DNA from: Acidimicrobiales bacterium
Lineage (GTDB): Bacteria > Actinomycetota > Acidimicrobiia > Acidimicrobiales > Aldehydirespiratoraceae
DNA: 64,000 bases
NCBI GenBank assembly: GCA_040219515.1
Contig: JAVJSI010000010.1
Coordinates: forward strand, 62,001 to 126,000
Direction of reading: 5' to 3'
The notes below the pieces were generated by a model, which was not told the DNA's origin, did not search any database, and was given only the letters and a program-made list of their open reading frames with translations. Every line of letters starts with the position of its first letter. Position 1 is the first letter of the stretch. The translations under genes and the position numbers were made by a program. Positions 58,946 through 64,000 of this stretch are shown piece after piece.

Positions 58946-60352
58946 ATGTTTCGTCGCCAACTTCTTGCCCTACTTCTGGCCTTCGGCCTGTTCGCGAGCG
59001 CCTGCGGAGGCGATGACGCCGGCAGCGACGCGGCAGACGTCGACGACGGTGCATCGTCGACGACCGAGGCCGCTGATGCAGACGAGAGCGACGCCGTCGA
59101 CGACGATGACGCCGGCGACGAGGCAACCACGACCGAGCCGGTCGAGCTGACCGCGTCGTGGAGCGGTGTCACCGAGGACACGATCCGGCTGGGCTTCACC
59201 ACTTCGGACCTCGAGGAGCTGAAGTCGCTGGGCCTCGTCGATCTCGACCGTGGCGACCCGAACCTCATGCTCGACACATTGATCGCCGACGTGAACGCCC
59301 GCGGCGGCATCCACGGCCGCATGCTCGAAGCCCACCTCGAGCTCGTGGTCCCGCTCGACGCGACGCAGGGTGACGCGGCATGCGTTCGCCTCACCGAGGA
59401 CATCGGCGTCTTTGCGGTGCTCGCACCGTTCACCGGTCCGAACACCGATCTCAACCCGTGCTTCAACAGTCGCAACTCGACGATCGTCGTCGGCGGCCAG
59501 CCCACACCCGAGCAACTCGAGATCTCGAACGCTCCGTGGATCAGCAACACGATGTTCTCGGATCGTCGGCTCGCCGGTGTGATCCAGCTCATGGAAGACG
59601 ACGGACTGCTCGGCGACACCGTCGCCGTGATCGTCACCGGCGAAGAGGAGCCGGCTGCCCGCGACATCGTGATTCCCGCGCTCGAAGACCTCGGCAAGAA
59701 CGTCGTCGATGTCGTGTTCGAGACCAACAACGGCGACATCCTCGCCGGTGAAGCGCAGTTCGAGGTCTTCGGCGAGCTCTTCCGAACCGAGGGGGTCGAC
59801 AGCGTCATCCTCGTCGAGAACACCGCCACGTTCGGGGCCACGCAGCTCGTGCGGACGGGCCTGGACGCAAACTTCCTCGTGGTCGACTCGGCCCAGCTGC
59901 TCGGCGGCATCGGTGCGCTCGAGGGCGCCGTGCCCGAGGATCTGGCCGGCATCATCGGCTCGGGTCTCGCGTCCGAACAGGAGGCCTGGGAACTCGAGGC
60001 GACCCAGGACTGCGTGCGGGTCTTCGAAGAGGCAAACCCGGAGATCACCATCAAGCCGACGTCGGAGCTCGCCCCGGGTGAGTCGAACTGGTACGAGAAC
60101 ATACTGATCTTCTGCGCCCCGCTGCGGCTCTTCGAGCTGGCCGCGAACGCGGCCGGTCCCGAACTCACCCACGAGTCGTTCCTCGCCGGTGCCGAGAGCC
60201 TCGGTGACATCGACATCCCCGGCCAGGTCTTCGCCAGCATGGGTCCGGACAAGTACGGCGCAGCCGACGGTCTCCGGCTGACAGTGTTCGATCCCACCGT
60301 GGGCGAGAAGGGCGGCGCCGTGCCCTACGGCCCGCTCGAGCAGATCGGCTGA
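58946..60352 (+). CDS. ABC-type substrate-binding lipoprotein (LivK family), orphan, paralogue of 4559-5911
   Basis: A 468-residue lipoprotein. The signal peptide (FRRQLLALLLAFGLFASA) ends in a lipobox Cys at residue 20, followed by an Asp/Ser/Ala/Thr-rich linker to about 70 and a type I binding fold opening VTEDTIRLGFTTSD. It is clearly related to the gene at 4559. A GAGG site lies 7 nt before ATG 58946; a frame start at 58889 would add residues before the signal. The mature fold has the usual two lobes (cysteine pairs in DAACVRL/NPCFN and TQDCVRV/IFCAPL). No transporter genes are adjacent. The ligand is unknown. Confidence 0.88.
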   Translation: MFRRQLLALLLAFGLFASACGGDDAGSDAADVDDGASSTTEAADADESDAVDDDDAGDEATTTEPVELTASWSGVTEDTIRLGFTTSDLEELKSLGLVDLDRGDPNLMLDTLIADVNARGGIHGRMLEAHLELVVPLDATQGDAACVRLTEDIGVFAVLAPFTGPNTDLNPCFNSRNSTIVVGGQPTPEQLEISNAPWISNTMFSDRRLAGVIQLMEDDGLLGDTVAVIVTGEEEPAARDIVIPALEDLGKNVVDVVFETNNGDILAGEAQFEVFGELFRTEGVDSVILVENTATFGATQLVRTGLDANFLVVDSAQLLGGIGALEGAVPEDLAGIIGSGLASEQEAWELEATQDCVRVFEEANPEITIKPTSELAPGESNWYENILIFCAPLRLFELAANAAGPELTHESFLAGAESLGDIDIPGQVFASMGPDKYGAADGLRLTVFDPTVGEKGGAVPYGPLEQIG

Positions 60353-61071
60353 TGTCCGTCCCCGCCATGGGCCGCCCTCCGATCTCCGATGCCGTGCTCG
60401 TGCACGGGTCGTTCTCGTCGGCCGCGTCATGGGACCCGGTGCTTCCCGGCCTGCGGGCCGGGGGGCTCGAGCCGCACACCGTCACGCTCCCCGGCCACGG
60501 TCACCGCATCGACGAGGCCGGACCTGATATCGACCTCTACGCCCACGCGAGCGCGGTGGTCGAGCATGTGCAAGCCAACGGTCTGGACAACATCATGCTC
60601 GTCGGCCACAGCTACGGGGGTATGCCGGTCACCCAGGCATGGGACGCACTTCGTGATCGTGTACGAGCGGTGGTCTACGTCGATGCCGGCGTGGCCGAGA
60701 ACGGCGAGTCCCAGTTCGATCTGCTGGGTCCCGAGATCGCCGCAGTGACACGTGAGATCGCAGCCGCCAACGGTGGCATGTTGCCGGCGCCGAATCGCGA
60801 CACGCCGTCGTTCCCGCTCGCAGTGTCGTCGATGGAGACGCCGGTGCGGCTGGGCGTTCCGTTGCCGGCGGGCGTGCCCCGAGTGCTCGTGCTCGCCACC
60901 GACAACACCGGGAACCACCGATACCACCATCGCCAGGCGGCGGAGCTGCGGGGTCGACCGGACTGGACGATCGTGGAGATGGACTGCGGACACAACGTGC
61001 TCGGCGAGCGCACCGGCGAGCTCGTGGCCCTCCTGCTCGGACTCGCCGGGCCGTCGCTCTCGGCTGCGTGA
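60352..61071 (+). CDS. Alpha/beta-hydrolase family protein
   Basis: A 239-residue hydrolase. AVLVHGSFSSAASW is the oxyanion region, the nucleophile is in VGHSYGG (residues about 84-90), and the catalytic His in DCGHNVLGER. The acid is probably D183 (ATDNTG). It resembles esterases of the AB hydrolase 6 type; there is no signal peptide. The ATG overlaps the lipoprotein stop (TGATG), so the hydrolase is translated after the binding protein and may process the same compound. The substrate is unknown. Confidence 0.88.
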   Translation: MSVPAMGRPPISDAVLVHGSFSSAASWDPVLPGLRAGGLEPHTVTLPGHGHRIDEAGPDIDLYAHASAVVEHVQANGLDNIMLVGHSYGGMPVTQAWDALRDRVRAVVYVDAGVAENGESQFDLLGPEIAAVTREIAAANGGMLPAPNRDTPSFPLAVSSMETPVRLGVPLPAGVPRVLVLATDNTGNHRYHHRQAAELRGRPDWTIVEMDCGHNVLGERTGELVALLLGLAGPSLSAA

Positions 61072-61084
61072 GCTTCCGCGATCT

Positions 61085-61501
61085 GTGACCAGTTTGACGC
61101 CGTCAACCGATCTCCTCACCGAACGACTCGGGATGGCACCGCTCGTGGTGGCCGATGCCGATGCGATGGTGCGGGGGTCGGGTGATGCTCACCAGACGTG
61201 GCTCAACTGGATCGTTCGCACCCGCGACGACGGGGCCGAAATCGGGTACGTGCAGGCCACCGTGACCGGAGAGGTTGCCGAGGTGGCGTGGCTCATCGAA
61301 CCGGCCCATCAGGGACGGGGGCTGGCGGCGGAGGCCGCGACTGCGATGAGCGACTGGCTCGTGGCCAATGGGGTCCCGCGGATCCGGGCCCACATCCACC
61401 CCGACCATGTGGCGTCCCAGATGGTGGCCGAGCGCATCGGTCTGGTCGTCACCGACGAGGTGGATGACGAGGGTGAGGTCGTCTGGGCCTCACCGACCTG
61501 A
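61085..61501 (+). CDS. GNAT-family N-acetyltransferase
   Basis: A 138-residue GNAT acetyltransferase. The acetyl-CoA loop is in WLIEPAHQGRGLAAEAATAM, the Q/RxxGxG/A motif (about residues 77-88), and the end has the typical VASQMVAERIGL. The GTG start at 61085 follows the hydrolase by 13 nt; the frame upstream of it is a shadow. It is short but complete. The substrate could be an amino acid, a peptide end or a drug; nothing in the neighbourhood decides. Confidence 0.8.
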   Translation: MTSLTPSTDLLTERLGMAPLVVADADAMVRGSGDAHQTWLNWIVRTRDDGAEIGYVQATVTGEVAEVAWLIEPAHQGRGLAAEAATAMSDWLVANGVPRIRAHIHPDHVASQMVAERIGLVVTDEVDDEGEVVWASPT

Positions 61502-61630
61502 CCGACGTTCACCTCTCGTTCGCGCTCGCGCAACTTGCCATCGACGCGAGGAGGGGAAGGAGTTACGGTCGGTCCCATAGACAACTGCGTGTCGACCGCG
61601 GCGCCGGTGTCGCGCGACGAGGAGACGATG

Positions 61631-64000
61631 ATGAGAAAGCCATTCATGGCCGCTGTTGTGGCGCTGATGCTGGGACCGCTGCTGGCGTTCGCCCCCGGGT
61701 CGGGCGCGGTCGAACTCGAACCCCAGGCCACGAGTTTCACCGACGTCGTGCCCGGGAGCTGGTACGAGGACGCGGTTGCCTGGGCCGAGGATGCCGACGT
61801 CACCACCGGCACTTCGCCGACGACCTTCTCACCCGATGACACTCTCGATCGCAAGCAGGGACTCACCCTGCTCTGGCGTGCCCTCGGCTCGCCGACCGGG
61901 TCGCCCGACAGCGGCTTCAGCGACGTCCCCACCGGCGTCTACTGGGAGGAAGCCGTCAACTACGCCAAGGCGGCGGGCATCACCACCGGCGTCTCGGCCA
62001 CCGAGTTCGGCCCCGACCTTCCGATGACCCGCGCGATGTACGCAACCATGCTGTGGCGCGCCGCCGGCGCACCGACGGGCAATCCTGACTCAGGGTTCGG
62101 CGACGTGGCGACCGCTCGCTACTTCACCGAGGCCATTCGCTGGCTGAAGGCCGAGGGACTCACCACCGGCATTGCCCCCGGTGTGTTCGGACCCGACGAG
62201 ACCATCACCCGGGCCATGGGGGTCACCTTCCTGTGGCGTCGTGTTGGTTCGCCCGTCTTCTCCATGAACATTTTCCACATCAACGATCATCACTCGCATC
62301 TCCAGGCAGGGAGCATCGACCTGGCCGTCGGCGATGCCGGCGACGAGGTTGCGATCGAGCTCGGTGGCTTCCCCCGAGTCGTCAGCGCCATCGACCAGCT
62401 CCGCAGCGCCAACGAGGGTGAGAACAACGTCACGGTGCACGCAGGCGACGCCATCACCGGCACGCTCTTCTACACCCTGTTCGAAGGTGAGGCGGATGCC
62501 GCGCTGATGAACGAGGTCTGCTTCGACGTGTTCGCCCTCGGCAACCACGAGTTCGACGGCGGAGATGCCGGACTCGTCACGTTCCTCGACTTCCTCGCGG
62601 CCGACCCGGACTGCGAGACCGACGTCGTCGCTGCGAACGTCGTGCCGGAGATCGGCACGCCCCTCCGGCCCGACGCGGCCACCGAGTACTTCCAGCCCTA
62701 TTCGGTCCAGCAGTTCGGCGACGAGCAGGTCGCCTTCGTCGGCATCGACATCGCCCAGAAGACGCAGGTGTCGTCGCAGCCGCTCGACACGACGGTGTTC
62801 CTCGACGAGGTCGAGACCGCGCAGGCGACGATCGACGAGTTGTCGGGGATGGGCTTCGACAAGATCGGGCTCGTCACGCACTACGGGTTCACGAACGATC
62901 TCGACCTGACGACGATGGTCGACGGCGTCGACTTCATCGTGGGCGGCGATTCGCACACCCTGCTCGGCAACATGCCGGCGCTCGGCCTCGAGGGCAATCC
63001 CGACTACCCGACGATGGCAACCGACATGGGCGGGAACACGACCTGCATCGTGCAGGCGTGGGAATACGCCCAGGTCGTCGGTGAGTTCAACATCGCCTTC
63101 GATGCCGATGGCAACGTCACCTCGTGTGGCGGCACGCCGCACCTGCTGCTCGGCGCGGTGGACGACTTCGACGCCGACGAGAACACCGTCTCGCCTTCGC
63201 AGGCCCAAGTGGATGCGGCCCTCAGCGCGGCGGGTCTGTTGACCTTCTTGCCCGACGCTGCGGCGCAGGGCGTACTCGACGACTTCGCCGAGGAAGTCGA
63301 CGTGCTCGCCATGGAAGTGATCGGCTCGTCCACGGAAGACCTGTGCCTGGCCCGGTTCCCGTACCAGGACGAGGGGGTCGGCGAGTTCCAGAACAGTGGC
63401 CGAAGCACGCTGTGTACACCGGATGAGCTACCGAACGGCGGCCACATCTCCCAGCAGGTCACCGACGCGTTCCTCGACCGGGCCTTCCGGGCCGACATCG
63501 CCCTCCAGAATTCGGGCGGTGTCCGCAACGACATCCCGGCCGGCGACATCACGATCGCCGACGCCTACGAGCTCCTGCCGTTCGCGAACACCCTCTACGA
63601 GCTGGAGATGACCGGCGCCGAAGTGGTGCTGGCGCTCGAACAGGGCCTCGGCAACGTCATCGACGCCGAGGGCTCGAGCGGTGCCTATCCCTACGGCTCC
63701 GGCATTCGCTGGAATGTCGATGTCAGCGCCGACTTCGGTGAACGCTTCACCGACATCGAGGTGCGCCCGAAGGGCACCGCGACGTGGACGGCGATCGACC
63801 TCGACGCCACCTATGTCGTCGTGGCCAACAGCTTCATGGCCACCGGCGGCGACGGCTATCAGGTGATGGCCGACGTCGTGAACGACGGCCGCAGCGTCGA
63901 CACGTTCCTCGACTACGCCCAGTCCTGGATCGACTGGCTGATCGACGAGAGCCCGGTCGCGCGCCCGACCGAGTACTCCACCCAGTCCTACACGCCGATC
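61631..64000 (+). CDS. SLH-domain 5'-nucleotidase / 2',3'-cyclic phosphodiesterase family protein, partial
   Basis: At least 790 residues, running off the window. Residues 1-26 are a signal peptide. Three SLH repeats follow (about 35-80, 95-140 and 155-203, each ending in a TTG...FGPD/FSPDD pattern), which attach proteins to the cell wall. The metallophosphatase domain starts at 212 (NIFHINDHHSHL, D219/H221), with AGDAITGT and GNHEFD (304-309) and GGDSHTLL, then the 5'-nucleotidase C domain (QNSGGVRNDIPAGDI, GGDGYQVM). It should release phosphate from nucleotides outside the cell. ATG 61631 has GGAG 6 nt before it; 61628 is also possible. Confidence 0.92.
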   Translation, partial: MRKPFMAAVVALMLGPLLAFAPGSGAVELEPQATSFTDVVPGSWYEDAVAWAEDADVTTGTSPTTFSPDDTLDRKQGLTLLWRALGSPTGSPDSGFSDVPTGVYWEEAVNYAKAAGITTGVSATEFGPDLPMTRAMYATMLWRAAGAPTGNPDSGFGDVATARYFTEAIRWLKAEGLTTGIAPGVFGPDETITRAMGVTFLWRRVGSPVFSMNIFHINDHHSHLQAGSIDLAVGDAGDEVAIELGGFPRVVSAIDQLRSANEGENNVTVHAGDAITGTLFYTLFEGEADAALMNEVCFDVFALGNHEFDGGDAGLVTFLDFLAADPDCETDVVAANVVPEIGTPLRPDAATEYFQPYSVQQFGDEQVAFVGIDIAQKTQVSSQPLDTTVFLDEVETAQATIDELSGMGFDKIGLVTHYGFTNDLDLTTMVDGVDFIVGGDSHTLLGNMPALGLEGNPDYPTMATDMGGNTTCIVQAWEYAQVVGEFNIAFDADGNVTSCGGTPHLLLGAVDDFDADENTVSPSQAQVDAALSAAGLLTFLPDAAAQGVLDDFAEEVDVLAMEVIGSSTEDLCLARFPYQDEGVGEFQNSGRSTLCTPDELPNGGHISQQVTDAFLDRAFRADIALQNSGGVRNDIPAGDITIADAYELLPFANTLYELEMTGAEVVLALEQGLGNVIDAEGSSGAYPYGSGIRWNVDVSADFGERFTDIEVRPKGTATWTAIDLDATYVVVANSFMATGGDGYQVMADVVNDGRSVDTFLDYAQSWIDWLIDESPVARPTEYSTQSYTPI

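Noticed and set aside
1-64000. tRNA, rRNA, prophage, insertion-sequence or biosynthetic gene cluster
   Set aside because: No cloverleaf, transposase, integrase, phage structural or assembly-line gene was found on reading both strands; a small RNA could be missed without tools.

Overview
This is a GC-rich, gene-dense stretch of chromosome. Mixed-strand operons with ATGA/GTGA/TGATG overlaps, frequent GTG starts, a Tad/Flp pilus locus, acyl-CoA catabolism and many leaderless promoters point to an actinomycete, most likely class Acidimicrobiia (Ilumatobacter-like). The lineage is inference. No rRNA, tRNA, CRISPR array, phage gene or transposase was seen, and no gap longer than about 275 bases lacks a gene.

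Layout. 1-12.8 kb: acyl-CoA and aromatic/steroid-like catabolism. It holds a kinase-like phosphotransferase, a pair of acyl-CoA dehydrogenases, ThrH, an orphan substrate-binding lipoprotein, an amidohydrolase, a thiolase-like protein with its DUF35 partner, a DUF1214 protein, an acyl-CoA ligase and a HisC-like aminotransferase. 12.8-21.8 kb: housekeeping and mixed genes (FAH-family hydrolase, GIDE-LemA protein, IlvD, small membrane proteins, MFS transporter, LigD-type polymerase). 21.8-33.5 kb: a two-component system divergent from a complete Tad pilus operon (two Flp-type pilins, TadE, TadG-like, CpaB, CpaE, CpaF, a VWA-TadB fusion, TadC and a DnaB/KaiC-like ATPase). 33.5-38.5 kb: ROK kinase, a MarR/TauD/propeller cassette and a baeRF (Vms1-like) protein. 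38.5-48.6 kb: threonine aldolase, ABC-2 exporter, two methyltransferases, an archaeal-type ValRS, AzlCD, a TSUP transporter, a TlpA-like lipoprotein and a divergent shikimate-kinase-like protein. 48.6-64 kb: two c-di-GMP proteins, an acyl-CoA dehydrogenase, a small toxin-antitoxin pair, an S9 peptidase, a candidate selenoprotein, a second orphan binding lipoprotein, a hydrolase, an acetyltransferase and an SLH-bearing 5'-nucleotidase that runs off the right edge.

The most notable signal is at 54204-55310. One reading frame is interrupted by a single TGA exactly where a thioredoxin/ResA-like protein should have its catalytic cysteine (WAPY-TGA-GC). The frame continues intact for 253 codons, and a stem-loop with the geometry of a bacterial SECIS element lies 20 nt after the TGA. 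This reads as a selenocysteine-containing WAxxUGC redox protein of 368 residues.

About nineteen starts have a TAnnnT box 6-9 nt upstream of ATG/GTG, so leaderless transcription looks like the default here. Where this spacing decided a start codon, the entry says so.
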